Below are positions 1 through 8,098 of a stretch of DNA of 64,000 bases, piece after piece. The number at the start of each line of letters is the position of its first letter. The first letter of the stretch is position 1. The notes under the pieces were generated by a model. The model did no database searches. It saw only the letters and a program-made list of their open reading frames with translations, and was not told the DNA's origin. Made by a program: the position numbers and the translations under genes. This DNA is from Ferrovibrio sp. (GTDB lineage Bacteria; Pseudomonadota; Alphaproteobacteria; Ferrovibrionales; Ferrovibrionaceae), in NCBI RefSeq assembly GCF_019636075.1, contig NZ_JAHBYG010000010.1, positions 1 to 64,000 of the forward strand. Direction: 5' to 3'.

Positions 1-1
1 G

Positions 2-67
2 GCTCAAATGGTGAAAGGACTCTACCGATCCCTGGATGAGACTTCGGGCTCAGGTCACATCAGATAG
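2..67 (+). CDS. possible 3' end of a gene that starts before the window
   Basis: One frame is open from the window edge for 21 codons and ends at TAG (65-67), encoding a tail that ends ...GSGHIR. It lies just upstream of the relaxase gene, where mobilisation elements often carry a small accessory gene. The piece is too short to identify and could be chance. Confidence 0.2.
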   Translation, partial: AQMVKGLYRSLDETSGSGHIR

Positions 68-135
68 ACAAGGCGGCTTTACGCTGACAATCTGCCATTT
101 TTTGTTTTTTCTAACTATCCGCATATAAACTATGC

Positions 136-1842
136 ATGCGCTACATCGATATATCACCACAAGCAAACGGCCTCGCCAAAAACAAAGGCCATTCCGCAGT
201 TGCCAAGCACGCCTATATCACGCGATCTGGCAGATACGCTAAACAGCATGACCCTGTTCTTGCCTTTGGCAGCTTGGGCATGCCGGATTTTGCTGCGTCC
301 CGTGCTGGTGCCTATTGGTCTTCTGTGGACAAATTCGAGCGAAAAAACGCAACACTCGCTATGGAATACGTATTCCCGCTGCCCGCAGTTCTGGACAAGA
401 CAAATCTCGTCAAGATCGCCTGTGAATGGGCTGGCGCCATGTCCAGATTCCACGCACCAGCCGAACTTCCAGTCACCTGGGCGCTGCACGCAGGCAACGG
501 CACAAACCCACATGTCCATCTTATGATCAGCGAAAGAAAAATGGACGAGCGGAGCCGCCTACTGCCGCGAGATAAAATTTTCAAAAGATATGATCGCAAA
601 GCTCCGGAACGCGGCGGAGCGGAAAAAGGACAAAAGCTTTTCTTGAATCTCGAATATATCAAATCGCTCTATGTCGACTTCCTGAATCGGATCATGTTGC
701 GCGCCGGCATTGCGATCGAGTTCGTGTTTGGCAGCCTTGCCAATCTGCGGAAAATGGCATTGCGAAAAGCAAATGACGCCTTGCGCCGAAATGACGAAGT
801 CGCTGCCATGGATACATACTGGTGGTTTATAAAAACCAATCGCCCTGTTACCACGCATATGGGTCGAGCATCCGCCAAAGGTCAAACGGAAGCGGCTAAA
901 AGACGCCGCAAAAAGGTCGAGGCTGAGTGCTTGGCCCGCGATCTTTTTCTTGAGGAAGCCGGTTGGTTATTGGAGGGCTATTGCCGAGAGGCAGACTTGC
1001 CGATTCCAACCGAAGCGGCCGAATATGCAATTGCATGGAGGCAGAGGCCGAACTTCAAGGAATATGACTCAACCAAGAATTCCAAGACGATTAGTCAAAA
1101 TGTCGAATTGATGCCTCGAGTAGATTTAAAGTCGACCATGGCAAATAGCTCTCACCCCGAAACGAATTCCCAAAATGAGCCCGGTATGCGTACGGCCGGA
1201 ACAGAGGATCACAAACGTCCATCATTCCACCCAGCCGTCGGGAAAGAAAATCAGATCAAGGAAAAGTCCGCGCCCACCGGTCGCTTCACCATCGATAAGG
1301 GATTAGCGCATCTCGACCGTGGTCGACCGACTGTGTTCAAATCGAACCTATGGAAGAAAATATATGGTGTAGAGGCAAGCGATACGCTCGCCGCATCTAT
1401 CAAATACGTGAATACCGATAGTCTTACATTCCTGACGTGGTCCAACGCGCTTATCAGAGACTTTGGCAATGAGATTCGGACTAACAAGATAGACGACCAG
1501 TCGATCATTTTATTGGTCGAGCAAGCGCTCACAAAAGGTTGGACGCATGTCGAGCTTCGAGGTGGGACACCTACGCTACAGGCAGCCTTAAAAGAATCTG
1601 GAATACAGGTCGTAGCGATCACCACAAATCACATGCCGGATAGGGCAAAACCCGAATCTGCAATCGACGCAGCCGAAACGCGAGAATTGGGCGCCGCGGG
1701 TAGCCCCGTTAGCAGCAGCCAGAAAATTGCTGAATCAAACTTTGATAGACGATTGGATAGCGAAACTCACGGGGTCTTGGAAATTCCACAAGAAGCTTCC
1801 GATCAAGAACCAGAATATGGGCAATCCTTCAAACCGAGATGA
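136..1842 (+). CDS. MobA/MobL-family relaxase with LPD7-like C-terminal domain
   Basis: Probable conjugative relaxase (568 aa) that would nick at an origin of transfer and pilot the single strand into a recipient. The N-terminal part has the relaxase layout: Tyr27 in KHAYITR is a candidate nicking tyrosine, and His118, His126 and His128 (NPHVHLMISER) form the metal-binding three-histidine pattern. Residues 230-260 are strongly basic, and 330-400 is a low-complexity linker. Roughly residues 400-525 (including LVEQALTKGW and QAALKESGIQV) resemble the LPD7 domain found at the C-termini of mobilisation proteins. The ATG at 136 gives the full N-terminal motif, although no clear ribosome site precedes it. 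No other transfer genes are in the window, so mobilisation would need a helper. Confidence 0.85.
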   Translation: MRYIDISPQANGLAKNKGHSAVAKHAYITRSGRYAKQHDPVLAFGSLGMPDFAASRAGAYWSSVDKFERKNATLAMEYVFPLPAVLDKTNLVKIACEWAGAMSRFHAPAELPVTWALHAGNGTNPHVHLMISERKMDERSRLLPRDKIFKRYDRKAPERGGAEKGQKLFLNLEYIKSLYVDFLNRIMLRAGIAIEFVFGSLANLRKMALRKANDALRRNDEVAAMDTYWWFIKTNRPVTTHMGRASAKGQTEAAKRRRKKVEAECLARDLFLEEAGWLLEGYCREADLPIPTEAAEYAIAWRQRPNFKEYDSTKNSKTISQNVELMPRVDLKSTMANSSHPETNSQNEPGMRTAGTEDHKRPSFHPAVGKENQIKEKSAPTGRFTIDKGLAHLDRGRPTVFKSNLWKKIYGVEASDTLAASIKYVNTDSLTFLTWSNALIRDFGNEIRTNKIDDQSIILLVEQALTKGWTHVELRGGTPTLQAALKESGIQVVAITTNHMPDRAKPESAIDAAETRELGAAGSPVSSSQKIAESNFDRRLDSETHGVLEIPQEASDQEPEYGQSFKPR

Positions 1843-2449
1843 GACGTTGGAACTGCCTGGTTGTAATTTTAGTTTAGCTTTGGGTGTTCCTTTATAGAGC
1901 CGCGAAACCCGACTAGGCTCGAGAGGCTTTCAGGCAACCCAATTTACTAAATTCGATTGTAGTTTTCAAATCACTCGGCCTGCGACTACTGCATGAAGAT
2001 TTTTGCAGTAACGGCATCGGCCATATTTCTGGGTTAGTTCGAGCATTTCGGTCGTCTGGCGTGATTCATTGCCTCGCTGCCCTTGGGACACTGGTGGCGC
2101 GGCGCTGGTAGCCCCCCAACGATGAGAAGAGCTTACCGGTTTCCAGTGGCAGCCTCTGCAAGGAGCAGCTTTACTCCGGTTCAGATTCGCGACCTATTGG
2201 CGCAATCAGGCATATCTTGGTCTGGCTCCTTAAGGCAACTGAACTGGAAACACTTCAGCGCCCCGAACACCTTGCTCTGGGTGGTAACTTCCCAAAAGGC
2301 CCGCTTGCTGACATTGCAATACGATTCTGGTCGCGACGAAATGGTGAACTGCTATCACCAACTCGGATCAAGTTTTATGAAAAGTCCCAGACAAAAGTCC
2401 CAGACAGCGAATTCTATATTCTACAAAATCGGATAAGTTATTGAAAAAA
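1843..2449. other. gene-free stretch between relaxase and tRNA-Arg
   Basis: I recognise no gene in these 607 bases. Two short overlapping open frames (about 2083-2436 and 2217-2444, plus strand) match no family I know and lack convincing ribosome sites. The stretch ends with a 13-bp tandem repeat and an AT-rich run against the tRNA 3' end. It is probably the non-coding edge of the mobile element. Confidence 0.5.
2380..2405. repeat. tandem 13-bp direct repeat near the tRNA junction
   Basis: The 13-mer AAAAGTCCCAGAC occurs twice without a gap (2380-2392 and 2393-2405), 45 bases from the tRNA 3' end. Short direct repeats at element edges can be recombinase arm sites, but this one may also be simple slippage. 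Confidence 0.7.
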
Positions 2450-2526
2450 TGGCGCGCTCGAAGAGATTCGAACTCCTGACCCCCAGATTCGTAGTCTGGT
2501 GCTCTATCCAGCTGAGCTACGAGCGC
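2450..2526 (-). tRNA. tRNA-Arg (anticodon ACG), CCA encoded
   Basis: Read on the minus strand, a 7-bp acceptor stem GCGCTCG/CGAGCGC, a D arm (GCTCAGCTGGATAGAGC), an anticodon stem CCAGA/TCTGG with loop CTACGAA (anticodon ACG), a T arm with GTTCGAATC, discriminator G and an encoded CCA give a full 77-nt tRNA. The 3' end points left, toward the relaxase-bearing DNA. Confidence 0.97.
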
Positions 2527-2898
2527 GCAACGCGGCGTACCGCGACGGGGGCGGACCCTACTCAATTCACCCCAGTCATGCAAGCGTCTGGCCCGAACTC
2601 TTCCACTTCACTATCGCATGTTCGGCTCGGGCCCGCATGCACAGCCCCAACATGCTGCACAAGTGACGGTTTTTGCTGGCAGAAGGTGCTTGCCGGGGGG
2701 GGGCTTGCCCTCTCTATACTCGCCAGCGACGGACCGGGTTTCCTGGCGCTTGTCGATGGAGTCTGCGGCACCCTGCCGACAGAGCCCGCAGCAAGCGATG
2801 GAAACCGGCACGGGGGCCTGTCTTTCGCATTCGGCTTATTGTTGAAAAGCGCGGATAGCCAGGAAAAGCTGGGGAATTCGGTAGCTACCGAAGAAGAA
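2527..2898. other. gene-free stretch between tRNA-Arg and the lipoprotein gene
   Basis: These 372 bases hold the start region of the tRNA (minus strand) and the leader of the lipoprotein gene (plus strand). A TATACT at 2715-2720 could be a -10 element, but no well-placed -35 is seen. A run of eight or more G lies just upstream of it. The plus-strand frame stays open through this region and through the tRNA, but that reading is not expected to be translated. Confidence 0.4.
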
Positions 2899-4278
2899 AT
2901 GAAACGGCGCGGCATGGCACATATGGTTGCTTCTCAGGCTGTCGGCGATATTCGCCAGGTCCCGAACGGAAGCTCGGGCGAACGCTCGGGCCATATCCCG
3001 GCTGTTACCCGCAGCCCGGCTGATTCGCTGGCGCGCCGGCGACAATCGGGGCGGCAATCGGCTTTGCTGAAATCGGTTTCCATGCTGGGCCTGCTCGCCC
3101 TGCTCGGCGGCTGCTCCTATGTGAGCGACGAATTGTGGCCGACCCTGACCGGCGAAGATCCCACCGGCAAGCCCACCATGGTATCGCAGATCGCCCCGCC
3201 CTCTGCGGCCGAGGGCAATCCGCAGCCGACCCTGAGCCCGCCCCAGGCCCAACAGCCGGCTTTCGCCCAGGCTGCCCCGCTGTTCGGCGGCAACAATTTC
3301 CAGCCGGTGGGTGTCACCCCCGGCCAGCCCACCGGCACTTTCGTGGGCCAGAAGGTGCAGCAGATGCGCGCCGAACTGGGCCAGTTGCAGAATGCCGTGG
3401 TGCAGCGTGCCCAGCAGGTGCAGGCGATCCGCAATTCCGCCACCCAGAATTCGCAGCGCTATCACGGCACCGTGGCGGCGATTAACACCCGCCTGCAGAT
3501 GGGCACCACTCCGGGCAACCCGATTCTGGTCAGCCAGTGGAACCAGGCCCAGGCCGATATCGACCGCATGGCCAGCGATCTGGCCGCGATGAACAGCCTG
3601 GGCAACGAAGTGGCCGCCGATTCCGCCATGGCCACCTACCTGCTGCAATCCACCAAGTCGACCTACTCGATCTCGGGCGCCATCGACGAGGATCACCGCC
3701 AGCTTGCCGTGCTGGAAGATGAAACCTCCAAGACTGTCGTGCAGATCGACCGCCTGTTGGGCGAGCTTTCCGAGGATGTGGCCCGCCAGACCGCCTATGT
3801 GGGCACCGAGCGCGGCAACCTGACCACGCTTTCCACCGCCATCAAGACCGGCGAAGCCCTCGGCCCCGCCCTCGGCACCCGCGCCTTCACGGCCGCCACC
3901 ATGGGCGCCAATGCCGCCGTCAATGCAGGCGGGCAGCAACTGGCTTATGCCGGCGCCGGCGCGCCCGCCAATGATGGCCGAGCCCCGCTGGTGGTGATCC
4001 GTTTCGACCGCGCCGACGTGCCCTATCAGCAGGCGCTGTATAATGCCGTGTCGCAGGCCCTGCAGCGCCGCCCGCAGGCGCAGTTCGATGTGGTGGCCGT
4101 GGCCGCCGGTCAGGGCAACGCCGCCCAGGTTGCCAGCAACCAGAACCAGGCCCGCCGCAATGCCGACCGCGTGGTGCGCAGCCTGGCCGAGATGGGCCTG
4201 CCGGCCAGCCGCGTGACGGTGACCAACACCGCCAACCCGCAGAACCCGGCCAACGAGGTACATGTTCTGGTGCGCTAA
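2899..4278 (+). CDS. lipoprotein with OmpA-like C-terminal domain
   Basis: A 459-aa envelope protein. A hydrophobic stretch MLGLLALLGGC forms a lipobox, placing the lipidated Cys at residue 72, unusually far from the chosen ATG. The start could therefore be later, with the signal sequence beginning nearer residue 45-62. After a Pro/Gln-rich linker (80-150) comes a helical, probably coiled region (about 155-310). The last 100 residues (IRFDRADVPYQQAL, ARRNADRVVRSLAEMGLPASRV, EVHVLVR) have the pattern of the OmpA/MotB fold. That suggests an outer-membrane or peptidoglycan-associated role, but the diagnostic peptidoglycan-binding residues are not obvious. ATG 2899 is preceded by a purine-rich AGAAGA. 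The gene stands alone and ends at a strong terminator. Confidence 0.7.
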   Translation: MKRRGMAHMVASQAVGDIRQVPNGSSGERSGHIPAVTRSPADSLARRRQSGRQSALLKSVSMLGLLALLGGCSYVSDELWPTLTGEDPTGKPTMVSQIAPPSAAEGNPQPTLSPPQAQQPAFAQAAPLFGGNNFQPVGVTPGQPTGTFVGQKVQQMRAELGQLQNAVVQRAQQVQAIRNSATQNSQRYHGTVAAINTRLQMGTTPGNPILVSQWNQAQADIDRMASDLAAMNSLGNEVAADSAMATYLLQSTKSTYSISGAIDEDHRQLAVLEDETSKTVVQIDRLLGELSEDVARQTAYVGTERGNLTTLSTAIKTGEALGPALGTRAFTAATMGANAAVNAGGQQLAYAGAGAPANDGRAPLVVIRFDRADVPYQQALYNAVSQALQRRPQAQFDVVAVAAGQGNAAQVASNQNQARRNADRVVRSLAEMGLPASRVTVTNTANPQNPANEVHVLVR

Positions 4279-4361
4279 GCGCCGGAATTGAAGATGAAGA
4301 TTCGGCGGGTGCGTTAAGCGCCGTATCCGTATCCATCCCGGGTTAAATTCCTGGTGAATAA

Positions 4362-4397
4362 AAAAAACCCCGCCGAAGCAATTCGGTGGGGTTTTTT
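4362..4397. terminator. bidirectional rho-independent terminator
   Basis: A ten-pair stem (CCCCGCCGAA/TTCGGTGGGG, one G-T pair) with loop GCAA is preceded by eight A and followed by six T. It can stop transcription from the lipoprotein gene on the plus strand and from the convergent binding-protein gene on the minus strand. Confidence 0.9.
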
Positions 4398-4440
4398 CTT
4401 TGGGGTGGTTTTTCTTTGGGGCTGGTTTTTCTTTAGCTGG
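4387..4440. repeat. short tandem repeat, about 17-bp unit, three copies
   Basis: Units close to TGGTTTTTCTTTGGGGC follow each other at about 4387-4405, 4406-4422 and 4423-4440. The first unit overlaps the 3' arm and T-run of the terminator, so the array looks like a slipped copy of the terminator's downstream arm. Confidence 0.6.
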
Positions 4441-4456
4441 GATTTTTTAGCCGGAA

Positions 4457-4480
4457 CCGGCGCCCCTCACGAGGCGCCGG
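4457..4480. other. perfect 8-bp inverted repeat downstream of the binding-protein gene
   Basis: CCGGCGCC and GGCGCCGG flank an 8-base loop. On the minus strand this hairpin lies just after the stop codon at 4503 but is not followed by T residues. It is more likely a 3' mRNA-stabilising hairpin than a terminator. Confidence 0.55.
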
Positions 4481-4502
4481 CCCGGATTGATCGTGGAATG
4501 GC

Positions 4503-5996
4503 TTACTGCCAGCTCAGGGCCGCCAGGTCGTTCACGAAGATCGGGGCATTCACCCACAAACCCTTCAGGCCGGCCTTGGCAACCGTGATGCGCGGCAGGT
4601 TGTAGAGGAACACATTCACCGAATCCTCGGCGATCTGGCGCTGCATGTCCTGCAGGGCCTTGGTGCGCACGGCCGGGTCGAGCGTGGAATTGGCGGTGTT
4701 GATGAAGCCCTGGGTCGCAGCGCTGTCATACTGCCAATAATAGTTCGGCTCGGCATACTTCACGTAATCGTTCGGCTCTACATGGCTGATGATGGTGAGG
4801 TCGTAGTTGAAGTTCTTGAACACCACATCCAGCCATTGCGCCCATTCCAGATTCTCGATCTTGGCGGTGATGCCAACATCGGCCAGCATGGCGGCCACCA
4901 ACTCGCCGCTACGGCGGGCATAGGCCGGCGGCGGCAGCTTCAAGGTCAGCTCGATCTTCTCGGCGCCGGCTTCCTTCAGCAGGGCCTTGGCCTTGGCCAC
5001 GTCGTAGGGATACTTGCCGGTCAGATCCACATAGGCCGGATCATGCGGCGGGAAATGGCTGCCGATCGGCTTGCCATAACCGAAATTCACGCCCTCGATG
5101 ATCGCCTTGCGGTCGATGGCATGAGCCAGCGCGCGGCGCACCCGCACGTCGCTCAGGTAAGGGCGTTTGTTGTTGGTGGAGACCATCGTCTCACCCTCGG
5201 TGGAACCCACCGTCACGGTGAAGCGCTTGTCCTTCTCGAATTGCGGCACATTCTCGCCGGTCAGGCCGATCGGCACGCCGTCCACATCGCCGGCCAGCAG
5301 GGCAGCCACCATGGCGGCCGGGTCGGAGATGAAGCGGAAGGTGACGCTCTTGAGCTTCACATCACTGCCCGGCGCGGCTTCGAGCATGACGGAATCGCCC
5401 TTCACCCATTTGCCGAACTTGTAGGGGCCGGTGCCCACCGGGTTGGTGGCGTTGGTGGCACGGCTTTCCGGCCCGGTGATCACGGCGGTGTTTTCGCCAA
5501 GGCTGAACAGGAAGGTCGGATCGGCCTTCTTCAGTTTCAGCTTCACCGTGGCGGCATCGGGGGTTTCGATGCTGGCGATGTTGGTAAACACCGCCTTGCG
5601 CTTGTTGGTGCTCTTCTCGCCGGCATAGGTTTCGAACGAGCTCTTCACATCGGCGGAATCGAAATCCGTGCCGTCATGGAACTTCACGCCGGTCTTCAGC
5701 TTGAAGGTGAACTCGGTCTGGTCCGGCGAGATGGTCCAGCTGGTGGCCAGCAGCGGCGCAACCTGGCCATTCTCGAGAATCCGGATCAAACCCTGGAAGA
5801 TGTTGATATGGGTGATTTCGCCGATCGCGGCGGCCGGCGCCACGGTGGGATCGAGGCCCGGCGGCTCCAGCACCATGGCCAGAACGGCGGCATCCTTGCG
5901 CGCCTGCGCGGCGGCCTGGTCGGCCCCGAAAGCCTGGGGAAGAGCCAGCGCGCCAATCAGCAGCGCACCGGTACCAAGCTGTTTCCAATTGAACAT
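4503..5996 (-). CDS. peptide-type ABC transporter substrate-binding protein (SBP family 5), orphan
   Basis: A periplasmic solute-binding protein of the DppA/OppA type (497 aa). A signal peptide (about residues 1-24, cut near AFGADQAAA) is followed by the family's landmarks: LEPPGLDP, a WTISPDQTEFTFKLKTGVKFHDG block, GTGPYKFGKW and VRRALAHAIDRKAI. It therefore probably binds a small peptide or similar amide compound for import. The ATG at 5996 has a textbook AGGAGG seven bases upstream. No permease or ATPase gene accompanies it. It is the last gene of a minus-strand run with a P1-family peptidase directly upstream, which hints at peptide substrates. Confidence 0.9.
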   Translation of the reverse strand: MFNWKQLGTGALLIGALALPQAFGADQAAAQARKDAAVLAMVLEPPGLDPTVAPAAAIGEITHINIFQGLIRILENGQVAPLLATSWTISPDQTEFTFKLKTGVKFHDGTDFDSADVKSSFETYAGEKSTNKRKAVFTNIASIETPDAATVKLKLKKADPTFLFSLGENTAVITGPESRATNATNPVGTGPYKFGKWVKGDSVMLEAAPGSDVKLKSVTFRFISDPAAMVAALLAGDVDGVPIGLTGENVPQFEKDKRFTVTVGSTEGETMVSTNNKRPYLSDVRVRRALAHAIDRKAIIEGVNFGYGKPIGSHFPPHDPAYVDLTGKYPYDVAKAKALLKEAGAEKIELTLKLPPPAYARRSGELVAAMLADVGITAKIENLEWAQWLDVVFKNFNYDLTIISHVEPNDYVKYAEPNYYWQYDSAATQGFINTANSTLDPAVRTKALQDMQRQIAEDSVNVFLYNLPRITVAKAGLKGLWVNAPIFVNDLAALSWQ

Positions 5997-6026
5997 AGAT
6001 TGCCTCCTGTTAAAACCCGCTTGTAT

Positions 6027-7073
6027 TTATTCAAGCGCTACTTTGCGGGCCGTGTCCAGCGCTCCGAGCGGTTCGGCCTGCCAGACCGCGCGCCCTACCG
6101 CCCGGGCAACGCAATCGGCGGCAATCGATCCGACCCGGGCAATCAGCAGCGGCAGCAGGCTACCGCCTGGCCCAACCTGTTCGGCCTGCCCCGATATCTG
6201 ATCCGGCCAATTGGCCGTCGCCAGCGAAAACAGCGTATCGCCATCGAACGGCGTATGAACCGGGCGGATCGACCGTGCCAGGCCATCATGGGCCATGGTG
6301 GCGACATGGCGCAGCGCCGCCTTATCCAAGGCGGCATTGGTGGCCACCACGCCGATGCAGGTATGGCCGCCGATCCGCGCTTCCTTGGGCAGGCTGGCCG
6401 GCACCTCGCGCGGCGGCGGGGCCGGCAGATTGCCGAACTCGCCGGCCTGTTCGAACGGCGCGGCCCAGAACCCCTTATTGCCCGGGGTCAGCACGCTGCC
6501 CACCGGATTGGCGGCCACCAGGGCTGCCACGATCAGGCCGTCATCCTCCACCCAGGATGCGCTGCCCACCCCGCCCTTCAGCTTGCCGGCCATCGCACCA
6601 TAGCCGGCGCCGGCATTGCCAAGCGCCACGGCATCGGCCGATGCCGCATCGCAGGCCGCCATGGCCAGCCGCCGATAGGGCGTTTCCCCATACTCCCCGG
6701 CAAGCCAATGCTTGTCGCCGCCATTCATCAGATCGAACAGGATCGCCGATGGCACGATGGGCACATTGATCGTATGCACCGCCAGGCCGCGGCCATGGCG
6801 GGCCAGCCATTGCACCACGCCGGATGCCGCATCCAGGCCATACACCGAGCCCCCGGCCAGGCAGATCGCATCGATCGCCGGCACCATGGCTTCGGGCCGC
6901 AGCAATTCGGTCTCCCGCGTGCCGGGGCCGCCGCCGCGCACATCCACGCTGGCCACCGCCCGCATCTGCGGCAGGATCACGCTCACCCCGGTACGCGCCG
7001 CCGCATCCTCGGCCTGGCCGACCAGCAGGCCGGCAATATCGGTCAGAGAATTCTTCGGGCCCGGACCTGCCAT
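6027..7073 (-). CDS. P1 family (S58, DmpA-like) aminopeptidase
   Basis: A 348-aa member of the DmpA/NylC N-terminal-nucleophile hydrolases, which cleave themselves and then hydrolyse amino-terminal amides or peptides. Glycine-rich motifs (LAGGSVYGLDAASGV, GNAGAGYGAM, KGGVGSAS) and the self-cleavage region GGHTCIGVVATNAAL are present. The likely nucleophile is Thr238. The residue before it is His, where the family more often has Asn or Gly. There is no signal peptide, so it acts in the cytoplasm. Its ATG lies three bases after the stop of the methyltransferase gene, and a peptide-binding protein follows 30 bases on, so the genes are probably co-transcribed. The substrate cannot be read from sequence. 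Confidence 0.88.
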   Translation of the reverse strand: MAGPGPKNSLTDIAGLLVGQAEDAAARTGVSVILPQMRAVASVDVRGGGPGTRETELLRPEAMVPAIDAICLAGGSVYGLDAASGVVQWLARHGRGLAVHTINVPIVPSAILFDLMNGGDKHWLAGEYGETPYRRLAMAACDAASADAVALGNAGAGYGAMAGKLKGGVGSASWVEDDGLIVAALVAANPVGSVLTPGNKGFWAAPFEQAGEFGNLPAPPPREVPASLPKEARIGGHTCIGVVATNAALDKAALRHVATMAHDGLARSIRPVHTPFDGDTLFSLATANWPDQISGQAEQVGPGGSLLPLLIARVGSIAADCVARAVGRAVWQAEPLGALDTARKVALE

Positions 7074-7076
7074 GGC

Positions 7077-7568
7077 TCAACTCATCATTTGGTAGAGAAA
7101 ATAGCGTTGTTTGGGGATATCCACCGGCGGCTCGCGCCGCTGCAGCGCGGGATTTTCCAAAGCCTGATCCGACAGCACGATGGCACCCGGCATGGCCAAC
7201 CGGGGCAACAGATCGGATATCCAGCCAAGCTGCTCGCGGTTGGCCTCGGTGTCGCCCAGGCCGGCATCGTAATGCAGCAACACGGCTTCATGCGGGTGCG
7301 CCTGGGCAAAGGCCGGCAGGCTTTCGGAAAATTCGCCCAGCACCAGCCAATCGGCCGGCGGCTTGGAGGCCGGATGGGCATTGTCGGCACGATCGAAGGC
7401 ATAGATCGGACGATTGGGCAGTTTTTCGCGCAGATGATCGAAGGTGCGGCCATTGCCCAAGCCGATTTCCAGCACCAGGCCGGGCTTAGAGGCGATTTCG
7501 CCTGTCGCCCAATCCAGCACCGCGCGCTGCGCCATCATCCGGCGGATGAAGCTGTCCAGGCGACTCAC
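7077..7568 (-). CDS. small class I SAM-dependent methyltransferase (GTG start)
   Basis: A 163-aa protein with the SAM-binding motif I (LVLEIGLGNGRTFDHL) and an acidic residue at the end of the next strand (YAFDRADN). It belongs to the Rossmann-type methyltransferases; the substrate is unknown. The frame is open further upstream, but the better start is GTG at 7568-7566, which overlaps the TGA of the upstream cyclic-nucleotide-binding gene as GTGA and implies translational coupling. An upstream extension would read antisense-like residues shared with the neighbouring gene. It is followed three bases later by the P1 peptidase gene. Confidence 0.75.
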   Translation of the reverse strand: MSRLDSFIRRMMAQRAVLDWATGEIASKPGLVLEIGLGNGRTFDHLREKLPNRPIYAFDRADNAHPASKPPADWLVLGEFSESLPAFAQAHPHEAVLLHYDAGLGDTEANREQLGWISDLLPRLAMPGAIVLSDQALENPALQRREPPVDIPKQRYFLYQMMS

Positions 7569-8026
7569 GTCTTGCCGTTCTGCTTGGCGGTAGCACTGCG
7601 CAGATCGGCCGTGGTGCGCTCCAGGCGCTGGGCCAACACGCGCATGATCTCGATGGCGATCTGCGGAAAATCGGTGATCAGCCGGAAAAACAGATCCTTG
7701 GTGATACGCAGCGTAACAAGTTCCGACACCGCCTTCACCGTGGCGGTGCGCGGCACGTCGCAAAGAATGGCGATCTCGCCCACGAAATCATTCTGCTTGA
7801 GCCGCGCCACGGTGAGCGGCCCGGATGGTGTATCCACCAACACATCGGCCTCGCCGCCGAAAATCACATAGGCCGCGTCGCCCGGATCGCCCTGGTGAAA
7901 CACCGTGTCGCCGGGCTTGTAGGTGATGCGCTGGCTGGTGAAGGCAAGCAGTTTCAGTTTCGCCGGCTCGATCTTGGCGAAAAGCGGGATGCGGCGGAGC
8001 AGTTCCACCTCTTCGTTAATGCTCAT
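7565..8026 (-). CDS. stand-alone cyclic nucleotide-binding domain protein
   Basis: A 153-aa protein made of one Crp-type nucleotide-binding beta barrel: an N-terminal helix with PLFAKIEPAKLKLLA, then VFHQGDPGDAAYVIFGGEADV, and the phosphate-binding cassette FVGEIAILCDVPRTATV. There is no DNA-binding domain, so it is not a Crp/Fnr transcription factor. Such single-domain proteins sense cNMP and act on a partner. It sits 72 bases downstream of the degenerate ABC protein gene on the same strand and is translationally coupled to a methyltransferase, so the ABC protein is a plausible partner. Confidence 0.88.
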   Translation of the reverse strand: MSINEEVELLRRIPLFAKIEPAKLKLLAFTSQRITYKPGDTVFHQGDPGDAAYVIFGGEADVLVDTPSGPLTVARLKQNDFVGEIAILCDVPRTATVKAVSELVTLRITKDLFFRLITDFPQIAIEIMRVLAQRLERTTADLRSATAKQNGKT

Positions 8027-8098
8027 GGCAAAAATCCTCTCAACGCATTCGAACCGGTAGTATCCGGCGAACCATAACTATCAGGCCGGGCGGCCTCC

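Larger units (their letters stand above)
1..2449. mobile_element. end of a probable integrative mobilisable element or its remnant, next to tRNA-Arg
   Basis: The stretch contains a relaxase gene and then about 600 gene-free bases. It ends exactly where the 3' end of a tRNA-Arg gene begins (the tRNA is on the minus strand, so its 3' end faces this DNA). Base and codon use is visibly more AT-rich than in the chromosome to the right. Integrative elements commonly insert at tRNA 3' ends, which suggests this is one edge of such an element. No integrase and no repeated copy of the tRNA end is visible here; the other edge would lie left of position 1. Confidence 0.45.

Noticed and set aside
2083-2436. 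Two short frames in the relaxase-tRNA gap as possible genes
   Set aside because: No recognisable family, no good ribosome site, and they overlap each other in different frames.
2368-2583. A 71-codon minus-strand frame reading VAQLDRAPDYESGGQEFESL
   Set aside because: This peptide is the well-known false translation of a tRNA gene; the frame lies across tRNA-Arg and is not a protein.
2449-2898. Upstream extension of the lipoprotein gene to give 609 residues
   Set aside because: The extra 150 codons run through the antisense of tRNA-Arg and a G-rich leader, with no ribosome site at the first ATG.
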